From: Acanthopleuribacter pedis
Lineage (GTDB): Bacteria > Acidobacteriota > Holophagae > Acanthopleuribacterales > Acanthopleuribacteraceae
Length of the DNA: 64,000 nt
Direction: 5' to 3'
NCBI RefSeq assembly: GCF_017377855.1
Contig: NZ_JAFREP010000001.1
Location: forward strand, 1-64,000
Part shown: in pieces, positions 34,158 to 43,045 of the stretch
How the letters are laid out: each line of letters opens with the position of its first letter
Position numbering within the stretch: the stretch's first letter is position 1
Notes under the pieces: model-generated
The model's input: the letters and a program-made list of their open reading frames with translations, nothing else
What the model was told of the DNA's origin: nothing
Databases searched by the model: none
Made by a program: the position numbers and the translations under genes

Positions 34158-35963
34158 TTAGGCGGGGACCCGGTTGAGAAAGTCCTGAACCTTTTCTTCC
34201 AGATCTTTGGAATCCATGTGGTTCTCGAAATCACTTAGGGTCACGCGTGGGAGATCCTCGGGGGCTTGCTTGAGGAGGTCTTTCCATACATTTTCAAAAG
34301 TGGCACTGGGCCCCTCGTATTTTTCGAGGCTCGTCGCTTTGAAGGAACAGCAGAAAATTTTACTTTTGTTGCGGGTGACGACAAAACCGTGATAGCCGCG
34401 GTCACCACCCAAGACGTGACAGCCGTATAAAGCGAGAATCGCTGTCCAGGGTAGTTTCTGGTATTTGCCGCCCAGTTCGACGGTGATGTCGTTGCCTTGG
34501 ACGCGAATGATTTCAACCGCCACGAATTTTTGGATGTGGTAACTGGGTGTGGTAACCGGTTCGGGATCCAGGCTGGGGGCGGTTGCGTGTAGGAACTGGT
34601 TAATGCGCATGGACATCGGGTCGCCGGGAAAGCTGAATTCGAGGGAGCGTTGGAGCTCGTGGAGGTAGTTGCGGTCGGGCTTTGATTGTGCCAAGACGGC
34701 GTCAATGTGGCGATTGTATTGACGGTGAACGGTTTCCGGCAATACATCAGGATGATCTTGAAGATGCGGCAATATTTTGATGACGGTAGCCTGGCTGCCC
34801 ATGGTGTAAGCGGCGTCGAGGGTGCGCTCAATGGTGGCGCCGGGGACGCGTAGGTTGCGTTCGAGCATTTCCAGAACGAGATGAACGCTGTCGTGGGACT
34901 TACCTTCCCGCAAGTGGCGGCGCAAAACCGCTTGGTAGGCCAAGCTTGCTAAATCGATGTCTTCGTTTTGGAAGGCGAGGTGGGCGATGCGCATCAACTG
35001 GGCGTTTTCGAGATCGAGCTGGAGGAGCTCGCGCATGGCTTCTAGGGCTTCTTTGGGTTTTTCCTGCTCGAAGAGCCCCTCGGCGCGGGCGAGTTCTTGG
35101 TTGCCAAACACTTCAGGATTTCGGTTAAGTTTTTGTTCGCGTGTTGGAATGCGCGTCATCAGCAGGGCTGAGACCAGGGCTAAGGCGGCCGTGACCGGTA
35201 GGGCGGATGAAGCGGTTCGGACGGGGAAGTCGGTGAGGTACCAGGTGATTGCGCTACCGCCGCCGAGGAACATTAAGGGGAACAACCACAGCTCTAGTTT
35301 GAGATCGAAATCCTTGGTATTGCCGAGCCAGAGGCGTAGGGTGAAGGTGATGTCGGTGCGTGGTTTGAGAATGCAGGGGATGACCATCATGATCAGGGAG
35401 AGCCAAAACCATGCGTAGACAAGCGAGGGCGTCCACTGATTGCCGACATAGAGATCGAGGGTAAACAGGGCGGCGGCATTGAGGAGGAGACAACTGGCGA
35501 TCCAAAGGCTGTCAAAGAGGTGTTCAAACACAAAACCCGTGGCGATGAGGCATACCAGGCCGAGCAGCATAATGAAGGCGTGGTGGGGTTGGAGAAGGAG
35601 AAGCAAACGCTGGTCGGGCATGGCGGCGGCCCGCTCAAGGAAGGGGTGACGCAGTAATTTGAATTCGGCATAGGCGGCTTTGACTTGATCGTCAAACACA
35701 TGGTTGAACTCGGGGAGTTCGATCAGGTTCGGGTTGGTTACGGCCTGAACATAAATCCCTTGTTTGAGATTGCCGCCCTGGAGTTGTGCTTCAAGGGCTT
35801 GCTCGATGCGTTGAAGGCTGTCGGCGCGGTGGGTCCGGTAACGCTGTTCCGCGGGGAGCACGGACAGGAAAAAAAAGCCCAGGGTGGCAAGGATCCAGAC
35901 GATGGAAAACCACGGGGGCGATTTGATAGGGGTTGCGGACTCAGAAGAAGGAAAGACGAACAT
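34158..35963 (-). CDS. Multi-pass membrane protein with helical cytoplasmic half, unknown function
   Basis: This 601-residue protein starts at ATG 35963 behind GAGG. One N-terminal helix (about 18-38), a soluble loop, then about six hydrophobic helices (about 125-275: FIMLLGLVCLIATGFVFEHLF, IASCLLLNAAALFTLDLYVG, YAWFWLSLIMMVIPCIL, LFLGGGSAITWYL, ALPVTAALALVSALLM). The rest is TPR-like helical repeats (ARAEGLFEQEKPKEALEAMRELLQLD). The layout resembles rhomboid-plus-TPR proteins, but I find no GxSG or catalytic His, so it would be an inactive relative if it is one. No operon partner is evident. Confidence 0.75.
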   Translation of the reverse strand: MFVFPSSESATPIKSPPWFSIVWILATLGFFFLSVLPAEQRYRTHRADSLQRIEQALEAQLQGGNLKQGIYVQAVTNPNLIELPEFNHVFDDQVKAAYAEFKLLRHPFLERAAAMPDQRLLLLLQPHHAFIMLLGLVCLIATGFVFEHLFDSLWIASCLLLNAAALFTLDLYVGNQWTPSLVYAWFWLSLIMMVIPCILKPRTDITFTLRLWLGNTKDFDLKLELWLFPLMFLGGGSAITWYLTDFPVRTASSALPVTAALALVSALLMTRIPTREQKLNRNPEVFGNQELARAEGLFEQEKPKEALEAMRELLQLDLENAQLMRIAHLAFQNEDIDLASLAYQAVLRRHLREGKSHDSVHLVLEMLERNLRVPGATIERTLDAAYTMGSQATVIKILPHLQDHPDVLPETVHRQYNRHIDAVLAQSKPDRNYLHELQRSLEFSFPGDPMSMRINQFLHATAPSLDPEPVTTPSYHIQKFVAVEIIRVQGNDITVELGGKYQKLPWTAILALYGCHVLGGDRGYHGFVVTRNKSKIFCCSFKATSLEKYEGPSATFENVWKDLLKQAPEDLPRVTLSDFENHMDSKDLEEKVQDFLNRVPA

Positions 35964-36350
35964 GGCGGCCTCGAAAGTGGGGGGTCCAGATGGAGGACCC
36001 TCGGGCTCGCGAAGAGATGCAACCAGATGATCAATCGAAAAATTCAGGGGTTGGCGGCCCGGTCAATAAAAGATGTTACCTACATTGTTAGTACCAAATG
36101 GAGGCGGGCGCCACTGAAAACAGCAAGAAAGCGCAAGCCGATCCCGGTGGGGTTAAGTATAGGGCGGGCTTATCCGTGGTATGGATGAGCCTTGTCAACT
36201 TTTGTGTTTTCCCAAAAAACGAATGGGGTGTGACGGGCCGACGGAAAAGGCAAAAAACGCAAAGTATTAAAAGGGGTGTTTGTGTATGGAAAACCGCGGA
36301 TAACTTAAGGGGGAGGCGCGGGCCTGTCGGGCGACGCACCTCGACGGGTA
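35964..36350. other. Intergenic region, no gene recognised
   Basis: About 390 bp, AT-rich in the middle, between two minus-strand genes. A promoter for the membrane protein gene is expected here. No gene or clear hairpin is seen. Confidence 0.45.
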
Positions 36351-36788
36351 TTATTCGAGTGCGCTGATTTTGTCCAGGCGTCGTTGGTGGCGCCCGCCCT
36401 CGAATTCGGCGCTGAGGAATTGGGCCAGAACCCGTTTTAGCACGTCTTCTTGGACGCCGCGGGCGGCCATGCAGATGACGTTGGCGTTGTTGTGGTTGCG
36501 GGCCATCTGCGCGTCGTGTTCGGTGCGACACAAGGCGGCGCGGATACCTTTGATTTTGTTGGCGGCGATGGAAACGCCGATACCGGTGCCGCACAACAGG
36601 ATGCCCAGTCCGTCGTTGGCCTCGGCGACGGCGCAACCCAGGCGTTTCGCGAAATCGGGATAGTCGACGGAGGCATCGTCGTCGGGTCCGAGGTCGATCA
36701 CCTCGTGACCGAGTCCGGTCAGGTGGTCTTTGAGCGTGGCTTTCATGTCAAAGCCGGCGTGATCGGAGGCGATCCACAATTTTTTCAA
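36351..36788 (-). CDS. rpiB: Ribose-5-phosphate isomerase B
   Basis: This 145-residue cytoplasmic enzyme interconverts ribose 5-phosphate and ribulose 5-phosphate in the pentose phosphate pathway. Family landmarks: IASDHAGFDMK at the N-terminus (substrate Asp/His), ILLCGTGIGVSIAANK with the catalytic Cys near residue 66, and ARNHNNANVICM. Length is normal. It follows the TraB-like gene by 68 bases on the same strand and may be cotranscribed. Related LacAB/RpiB proteins act on allose or galactose phosphates, but no such genes are near. Confidence 0.95.
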   Translation of the reverse strand: MKKLWIASDHAGFDMKATLKDHLTGLGHEVIDLGPDDDASVDYPDFAKRLGCAVAEANDGLGILLCGTGIGVSIAANKIKGIRAALCRTEHDAQMARNHNNANVICMAARGVQEDVLKRVLAQFLSAEFEGGRHQRRLDKISALE

Positions 36789-36856
36789 GCTGTGCTCCTT
36801 CTCGCCCGCGTGTGATGGAGGTGGGGCGGGCTGGTGCCGATCTTAGCGCAAACGGC

Positions 36857-38089
36857 TTAGCTGGGGGAGCCGCCGACGAGAGAAACCATCCAACCGACAC
36901 CGATCCAGGTTCCGAACATGGACCCGAGGTTGGCCATCATGAACACGACAAGGCAGCGGGTGAACTGGTTGCGGAAAAAGCCGCGGAAGCTTTTGATGTC
37001 CTCGGGAATTTGTTCGCAGTCTTTGACGGTGGGTTTGCGTTGCCAGGCCTCAACCAAGCCGACAACCATGCCCGCCCCGAGCGCGGGGTTGAGGGAGGTG
37101 ATCGGGGCCGCGACAAAAGCACTTAAAATGCTGAGGGGTCGCGCGCCGGCGAGTAGGGTAAACACGGCGCACATGATCGAGTTGGGCAAGATCCAGGCTT
37201 GCAGCATGTCGATCCATGCCCGTTCATGATTTTTATGAATACCGTAACCAAATAGGGCGATGACGAGGACGGGAATGGCCCACTGGGCGATCTTGAGCCA
37301 GCGGGAGGGCGGTGGAATTTTGCTGATTCGGGCGCGATCCACCGTTTTGCCGAGCCATTGGGTCATGCCGGCGACGTGGCCGGCGCCGACGACGGCCACG
37401 ATGGTTTTCCCCGGCGCTTCTTCAATTTTGGACATTAAGAACTGGTCTCGTTCGTCGATGAGCGGGGTTTTTACCTCGGGCATGGCCTCGGCGAAGGCTT
37501 CCATGGCGTCGGTGAGCTGGTCTTTCTCTTTAAGCTTTTCGAGGTCTTCGTCGGTAATTTTTTCATCTTCCAGCATGCTCTCCAGCAAACCGCCGAGCAG
37601 CATAAACTTCTTCCAAAAGCCGAGGTTGCCCCAGGTTCGTTTGAGGGTGATCTGAATATCGCGGTCGGCCAGAACCAGTTCGGCCCCATGGGCCTCGGCT
37701 TGGCGAATGCCCTCGAGGAGTTCGGAGCCCGGCTTCACGCCGACTTGGTCGCCCATGCGTCGCTGAAAGGAAGAGAAGGCGAGGCTGGCCAAAAGGAACA
37801 GGGCTTTGCCGTCGCGAATTACCTGACCGATGTTCAACTTCTCCCACTGAGATGCGTCGGTGAGGGCGCGGTAACGTGTTTCGCAGAGTTCGACGCAGAC
37901 GGTGTCCGGTTTGATTTCCTCAATTACTTTTTTCACCTCGTCGACGCTGGTCTGCGAGATGTGGGCGGTGCCTAGGATGTAATAGGTTTTGCCGTCTTTC
38001 TGAAGGGAAATCAGGTTTTTGGACATGGCTGCCAGGGTTTCTTGAGCGATGGGGGTTTCGCTAGGGGTGGTTGATGGGATGTCGGTCAT
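36857..38089 (-). CDS. TraB/PrgY-family membrane protein
   Basis: 410 residues from ATG 38089, with AGAGG about 9 bases upstream; earlier in-frame codons to 38191 lack support. The N-terminal TraB domain has GTAHISQTSVDEV, the acidic VCVELCETRY, and the late GAGHVAGM histidine motif that marks the TIKI/GumN/TraB metalloprotease-like superfamily. The C-terminal third has four or so membrane helices (WAIPVLVIALFGYGI, MCAVFTLLAG, LSILSAFVAAPI, GMVVGLVEAW, VVFMMANLGSMFG), the PrgY arrangement. In enterococci PrgY limits self-signalling by a peptide pheromone; in other bacteria the role is unknown. No peptide pheromone gene was seen here. Confidence 0.88.
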   Translation of the reverse strand: MTDIPSTTPSETPIAQETLAAMSKNLISLQKDGKTYYILGTAHISQTSVDEVKKVIEEIKPDTVCVELCETRYRALTDASQWEKLNIGQVIRDGKALFLLASLAFSSFQRRMGDQVGVKPGSELLEGIRQAEAHGAELVLADRDIQITLKRTWGNLGFWKKFMLLGGLLESMLEDEKITDEDLEKLKEKDQLTDAMEAFAEAMPEVKTPLIDERDQFLMSKIEEAPGKTIVAVVGAGHVAGMTQWLGKTVDRARISKIPPPSRWLKIAQWAIPVLVIALFGYGIHKNHERAWIDMLQAWILPNSIMCAVFTLLAGARPLSILSAFVAAPITSLNPALGAGMVVGLVEAWQRKPTVKDCEQIPEDIKSFRGFFRNQFTRCLVVFMMANLGSMFGTWIGVGWMVSLVGGSPS

Positions 38090-38907
38090 GACAGGAGACC
38101 TCTTGGTGGAATGAAAAACGCGTGGGTACGCGACCTTGGCGGTGATCTGTGCATCGGTCATGGCAACAGCCGGTCGCCGGCGGGAAGGCACATTCTACCC
38201 CTAATGAAGGGCCGCGGCATAGGGTGGATCCCGCCCGGCGTGACATCCTTCGGATAGGGCGCAAAAGAATCCTTACGTTGCCGCGGTAGAAAGGTTGGTT
38301 TTCGATGAGCAGGCGTGGGAATCGGCCGCCCTTTTTTGGGGTGCGTGGCTTCAGTCTACAAGGGTAGGAAAAGCGTTCTGATTGCTGTACTATGGCAGGA
38401 GTTTGTCGCCGCTTCGTTCGCATGAGCGGTTGGTGATAAACGATTGCCGGTTTTCGTTGGTGCGCCGGTGGGGTTCCGCACAGCGCATGCAGCGATTGGA
38501 CATCAGATCAAATCCATGATTGAGCTTGACGATGGCAGCGCCTTTGACACAAGGTTTAGCCCCCGTAACTTCGGGCCCCGCACCTTTTTTGCACCCTTTT
38601 ATTTCTTGGATGAATGGGATCAATGATCTGATGACGCTTCTTTTTGACGGCGAAACCACCGAATCGTCGTCAACCGTCCCGCGCCTTGCCGGTGTTTGGG
38701 ATGGACGGCGTTCCGGCAGAATCCCCGTGTCGCGTGATCGAGCTAAGGCTCGTTTGTCTCCGCGCCGGGATACGGAGGCCGCGTATCGTTTTTGATTGCT
38801 TTACCTGTGATGACCGCCTGTCGGTCCTGGTGATACGCCGCCTCGATGTGAACTGCACCGCGTGCATGTGTTTTTCATGCACCTAAAAACAGGAAGGAGA
38901 TCCCAAG
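38090..38907. other. Long divergent intergenic region between the traB-like and P5C dehydrogenase genes
   Basis: About 820 bp without a credible gene. A 7-bp hairpin, GTGCATG / CATGCAC (38862-38882), lies 10 bases before the AAGGAGAT ribosome site of the dehydrogenase gene and could be an operator or leader element. Several short ORFs have poor composition. Confidence 0.45.
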
Positions 38908-40542
38908 ATGACCAATGCTTTTTTCAAAGTTCCCACCCCGGTGAACGAACCGATTCTCGATTACGCCCCTGGCAGTCCTGAGCGGGACGAACTGCAAAAA
39001 ACTTATGCTGAGATGACGGCGGAAACCATCGAGATTCCTCTGATTATCGGCGGCAAAGAGATTAAAACCGGGAATCTGGCGGATTGTGTGATGCCCCACG
39101 ATCACCAAAAAGTGATCGCGCGTTACCATCAGGCCGATGCGAGCCATGTGGCGCAAGCCATTGAGGCGGCGGCGGAAGCGTGGAAAACTTGGTCCGAGAT
39201 GCCTTGGCAAGAGCGGGCGGCCGTGTTTATCAAAGCCGCCGAGTTGTTGGCCGGTCCCTACCGCCAAATCCTCAACGCTTCCACCATGATGAGTCAGGGA
39301 AAAACCTGTTTCCAGGCCGAGATCGACGCCGCTTGTGAGCTGATCGACTTCTTGCGTTTTAATGTCGAATACATGACCGACATCTATAAAGAGCAACCCA
39401 TGGTTTCGCCCGCGCCGACTTGGAACCGTTCGGAGCACCGCGCGCTCGAAGGTTTTGTGTTTGCCATCACCCCGTTTAACTTCACCGCGATTTGCGCCAA
39501 TCTGTGTGCCTCGCCCGCGATGATGGGGAACGTGGTTTTGTGGAAACCTTCTGATACCGCCGTTTACAGTGGCTACCACATTATGAAGCTCTGGCACGAG
39601 GCGGGTCTGCCCGCCGGCGTGATTAACTTCATTCCGGGTCCACCTCAGGAAATTGGCGCCGCCGCGTTGAAACACCCCGATTTGGCGGGGATCCATTTCA
39701 CCGGCTCTACCAAGACCTTCCAATACCTTTGGAAATCGGTTGCTGAAAATATTGAGAACTATAAGTCTTACCCGCGACTGGTTGGTGAAACCGGCGGTAA
39801 GGACTTTGTTTTTGCCCACGAAAGTGCTGATGTTCCCTCACTGGCGGCCGCGTTGGTACGGGGCGCCTTTGAGTACAGTGGTCAAAAGTGTTCCGCGGCT
39901 TCGCGTGCCTACATCCCCACCAACATTTGGCCCGAGGTCAAAAAGCGCGTTGGTGAGATGACGGCCCAAATCACAATGGGTGATGTTGGTGATTTTTCGA
40001 ATTTCATCGGTGCGGTCATCGATCAACGTTCGTTCGACAAATGCGCGGCTTTTATCGCCCATGCGCGGGAAGCGGCGGATGCTGAGATTGCCTTCGGTGG
40101 GGAAACGGCCGGCGATAAGGGCTTTTTTGTACAGCCGACTGTGATCGAGACCACCAACCCGCATTACAAAAGCATGTGTGAAGAAATCTTTGGGCCGATT
40201 TTGACCGTTTACCCTTACGATCCTGCAAAATTGGACGAAACCTTAGATCTATGCGACCAAACGTCGCCTTATGCGCTGACGGGGGCGATTTTCGGTCGTG
40301 ATCGTGGTGACCTGGTCATGATGGCGGATCGCTTGAAACACGCCGCGGGCAACTTCTACATCAACGACAAACCCACCGGCGCCGTGGTCGGCCAACAGCC
40401 CTTCGGCGGTGGTCGCGCATCAGGAACCAACGACAAGGCAGGCAGTAAGCTCAACCTTCTGAAATGGACCAGCGCGCGCAGCATCAAAGAGAACTTCGTA
40501 CCACCGACCGGCTTTGCTTATCCACATATGCTGGATTCCTAA
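38908..40542 (+). CDS. pruA: 1-pyrroline-5-carboxylate dehydrogenase
   Basis: This 544-residue aldehyde dehydrogenase oxidises glutamate semialdehyde to glutamate, the last step of proline catabolism. It has AAGGAGAT before ATG. Landmarks: FAITPFNFTAICANL, WKPSDTAVYS, GIHFTGSTKTF (cofactor loop), VGETGGKDFVF with the general-base Glu, and YSGQKCSAASR with catalytic C328. Length and N-terminus (LDYAPGSPERDEL) fit the single-domain ALDH4A1-like group, not the bifunctional PutA. No proline dehydrogenase gene lies in the window. Its glutamate output links loosely with hutI, also a glutamate-yielding pathway. Confidence 0.93.
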   Translation: MTNAFFKVPTPVNEPILDYAPGSPERDELQKTYAEMTAETIEIPLIIGGKEIKTGNLADCVMPHDHQKVIARYHQADASHVAQAIEAAAEAWKTWSEMPWQERAAVFIKAAELLAGPYRQILNASTMMSQGKTCFQAEIDAACELIDFLRFNVEYMTDIYKEQPMVSPAPTWNRSEHRALEGFVFAITPFNFTAICANLCASPAMMGNVVLWKPSDTAVYSGYHIMKLWHEAGLPAGVINFIPGPPQEIGAAALKHPDLAGIHFTGSTKTFQYLWKSVAENIENYKSYPRLVGETGGKDFVFAHESADVPSLAAALVRGAFEYSGQKCSAASRAYIPTNIWPEVKKRVGEMTAQITMGDVGDFSNFIGAVIDQRSFDKCAAFIAHAREAADAEIAFGGETAGDKGFFVQPTVIETTNPHYKSMCEEIFGPILTVYPYDPAKLDETLDLCDQTSPYALTGAIFGRDRGDLVMMADRLKHAAGNFYINDKPTGAVVGQQPFGGGRASGTNDKAGSKLNLLKWTSARSIKENFVPPTGFAYPHMLDS

Positions 40543-40560
40543 GCCGTTTTACGGCATGCT

Positions 40561-40592
40561 TGAAGGGAGCCGTCTCGGGTTCCCTTCTTTCC
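40561..40592 (+). terminator. Probable terminator of the P5C dehydrogenase gene
   Basis: GAAGGGAGCC and GGGTTCCCTTC pair around a short loop and lead into TTTCC, about 20 bases after the stop codon. Confidence 0.55.
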
Positions 40593-40628
40593 CGCTCCGT
40601 TAACCTTTGTTGAAAAGGACCCTTCTAA

Positions 40629-41753
40629 ATGAGTTTAACCGGCAATATCTCGACGATGTCCCTTGCCGAAGTGTTCCAGTGGTTGCACAGTGGGCGCAAG
40701 ACGGGCACGCTCCATGTGGACGGCCCGGACGGGCTTCAAAAAGATGTCTACTTCGGCGATGGGATGATTAACTCCGCTTCTTCCAGCGACCCACGCGAGT
40801 TGATCGGCCAGTTTTTACTTGTTAGCAATCAAATTACGGAGCAGCAATTATCCGAGGCATTGGAGCGCCAAAAGCGTGACCATGTGCTGTTGGGCAAGAT
40901 TTTGGTTCAGCAGAACATTATTACTAAAGAAGAACTGCATGAGTTGTTGACCACGATTTCCGAGGAGATTATTTACGATCTGTTCCTCTGGAAAGAAGGG
41001 AAGTTTGAGTTTTACGACGGCAACCTGCCGGATCGTGAAATTCCCCAACTCAGCTTGGACGTGACCCACATCGTCCTTGAGGGAGCGCGTCGTGAGGATG
41101 AATGGGACCGTGTAAAGGATGTGATTCCCGAGGCATCGACCATTTTGCGGCCCAATGTTGAAAAGATCATTCCCCATCTTCCCCTGGATTCACGCTACGC
41201 ACGTTTGTTGTCCTTGGTGAATGGTGCGAGGAATGTCGAAGACATTACGCGCCTGTTCAAGTCGACCCGTTTTGAGGTGTCACGCCTGCTGCTCGACCTG
41301 CACGAGGCGGGTATGATCGAGGTTGGCAGCCATCGCCATTTAATGATTCAGCCGCCGTCCGCCTCCAATCACGATCCCATCAAAGACATGATCGGCCAGG
41401 TTGAGGCCTTTTTGGATGAAGGACGTTTGGACGAAGCGGAACGCGTGCTGCAGAAATTGCTGCGGGCGGCGCCCAACAACAGCCTTGTTCAAAAGCTGCG
41501 TGGCAAAATCCAAGATAAACGCTACGAGACCACCGCCAAGCAAGTGATCAACCCGGACGCGGTGCCGGTGTTGGCGATGGATGTTGGTGCGATTACGCGG
41601 CTTGACCTGAGTCCCGAGGCCGGGTTTATTGTTTCGCGGATCAACGGCGCCTGGGATGTTAAATCGATTATTAAGATTTCCCCCTTCGAAGAGTCTCTAT
41701 GCCTCAAGATTTTTAAGAATTTCCTGGACAACGGGGTCATAACCTTCAAATGA
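40629..41753 (+). CDS. DUF4388 (PATAN) domain protein
   Basis: 374 residues with AAAGGA before ATG. The N-terminus SLTGNISTMSLAEVFQWLHSGRKTGTLHVDGPDG... is the DUF4388/PATAN fold found in cyanobacterial, myxobacterial and acidobacterial signalling and motility proteins. A helical segment (LLVSNQITEQQLSEALERQ) resembles the GspE/PilB N-terminal dimer motif. The last third has TPR-like helices (FLDEGRLDEAERVLQKLLRAAPNN). No catalytic motif. It shares an ATGA overlap with the next gene, so the two are translationally coupled. It probably acts as a protein-protein adaptor; the exact pathway is unknown. Confidence 0.85.
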   Translation: MSLTGNISTMSLAEVFQWLHSGRKTGTLHVDGPDGLQKDVYFGDGMINSASSSDPRELIGQFLLVSNQITEQQLSEALERQKRDHVLLGKILVQQNIITKEELHELLTTISEEIIYDLFLWKEGKFEFYDGNLPDREIPQLSLDVTHIVLEGARREDEWDRVKDVIPEASTILRPNVEKIIPHLPLDSRYARLLSLVNGARNVEDITRLFKSTRFEVSRLLLDLHEAGMIEVGSHRHLMIQPPSASNHDPIKDMIGQVEAFLDEGRLDEAERVLQKLLRAAPNNSLVQKLRGKIQDKRYETTAKQVINPDAVPVLAMDVGAITRLDLSPEAGFIVSRINGAWDVKSIIKISPFEESLCLKIFKNFLDNGVITFK

Positions 41754-42916
41754 GTGATTCTTCAAAGGACAGCCAATCGTTTGATTTCGACCAAATGGAG
41801 TTGAAATCGGATATTCCCATTCACCGGCCGGCGTCGGAAACGCCGAATGAGCCGAAAGCGGGACGGTCGCGGGACAAAACACCCAGCCGCATGCCTTTGG
41901 TGCTTGTGAGCCTGCTCTTTTTAGCAGCGGCCGGCGCTGCTTATTATTTTTTTCTCGAGGCGGCGCGGTTGGGCGAACAGCTCGCCGACAGCAAGCGGCT
42001 TAGCGCCGACACCCAAGAAAACCTCACGGTGACCCATCAATCCTTGGCCCAGTCCGAAAAGCAGATCACCACGCTTACCCGGCAGTTGGGTGACGCGCAA
42101 GCCAAGTTGGCTGAGATGGAAGCGCTGACCAAAAATCTGGACGCGGATAGCAAAAGCCGTTTGGCCGATTTAAAAAAGCGGGAAAAAGCGTTGGCAGAGG
42201 TAAGGGGCAAGCGGGATGCCTTGCGGAAAGAACTGGATCAAGCGCAAGCCTCTCTAAAAAAAGTGACGCTGGAACGCGACAGCTCGCGGACCGCTTTGGC
42301 GGAGGTTCAGAAAGAGCACCGCGAAAAACAGGCGGCTTGGGAACAGGAAAAACAAACCCTCAATCAGTCCTACGAGGTCAACCTCAAGCGTTTGCGTCAG
42401 GAGGCGGATGCGGCCGGGGATCGCTTGGCCGCCGCGGAACAAACAGCCTCGCGCATGGAGGCGCTTCGCAAGAAAGATTCGGAAGCAGGGCTGGCTTTGG
42501 CCCAGGAGAATACCCAGCTTAAAAGCCGCTTGGAAACCGCAAAGCAAGATCGGGAACGTTTGCGACGTGAACGCGATCAAATCGAAGAACAGCTTGGCAA
42601 AACGAAAGCGCAGTTGGGTGTTTATACCGGAAAGCTGGTGCCCTTCTCTGAGAATGTCGGCGGCTTACGGCTTTTGTTTCGGGAACCGCTGCCGGATGAT
42701 GTTAAATTCCCACGGCGGCAGGCGCCTATTTTGGTGCGGGCGCTGATCAGCGATACGGGGGCGGTCGAAAAAGCGTTTATCGCGAAGGATCAACAGATTG
42801 AGGGTCCCTTGGCGCAGGCGGTCATTCGCGCGGCTTACCGCTACAAGTTTTCTCCACCAACCCTTGAGGGGAAACAGGTGAAATGCTGGCATGCGTTTTT
42901 GATCGGGCCGGAGTGA
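41750..42916 (+). CDS. Membrane-anchored coiled-coil protein with TonB-like C-terminus
   Basis: 388 residues. A cytoplasmic N-terminus of about 45 residues precedes one helix (MPLVLVSLLFLAAAGAAYYFF, about 46-66), then a long coiled coil (about 75-285, many K/E/Q heptads such as KREKALAEVRGKRDALRKELDQ). The final 90 residues (VRALISDTGAVEKAFIAKDQQIEGPLAQAVIRAAYRYKFSPP) resemble a TonB C-terminal domain: central ISDTG-type turn and YKFSP end. Its start overlaps the DUF4388 stop by ATGA. The coiled coil could span the periplasm in place of the usual Pro-rich region. TonB assignment is by pattern and moderately sure. Confidence 0.75.
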   Translation: MSDSSKDSQSFDFDQMELKSDIPIHRPASETPNEPKAGRSRDKTPSRMPLVLVSLLFLAAAGAAYYFFLEAARLGEQLADSKRLSADTQENLTVTHQSLAQSEKQITTLTRQLGDAQAKLAEMEALTKNLDADSKSRLADLKKREKALAEVRGKRDALRKELDQAQASLKKVTLERDSSRTALAEVQKEHREKQAAWEQEKQTLNQSYEVNLKRLRQEADAAGDRLAAAEQTASRMEALRKKDSEAGLALAQENTQLKSRLETAKQDRERLRRERDQIEEQLGKTKAQLGVYTGKLVPFSENVGGLRLLFREPLPDDVKFPRRQAPILVRALISDTGAVEKAFIAKDQQIEGPLAQAVIRAAYRYKFSPPTLEGKQVKCWHAFLIGPE

Positions 42917-42959
42917 TTTTTTTGTAAAAGCTTGAACCTGTGGTGCTTGTGGGTGTTGC

Positions 42960-42988
42960 TGGACGCTTGGCGCTCGCCTGCCTACAAT
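42960..42988 (+). promoter_or_regulatory. Possible dnaG promoter
   Basis: TGGACG (42960-42965), 17-base spacer, TACAAT (42983-42988), about 57 bases before the dnaG start. Confidence 0.4.
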
Positions 42989-43045
42989 AGAAACGCGCGG
43001 GCGATCCGTGTGGTGACTTTGCAGCGTGGATGAGGGGAGCGGTGT

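Noticed and set aside
34158-35963. Rhomboid protease
   Set aside because: Six or seven helices plus TPR-like tail fit the layout, but I find neither GxSG nor the catalytic His in the helices.
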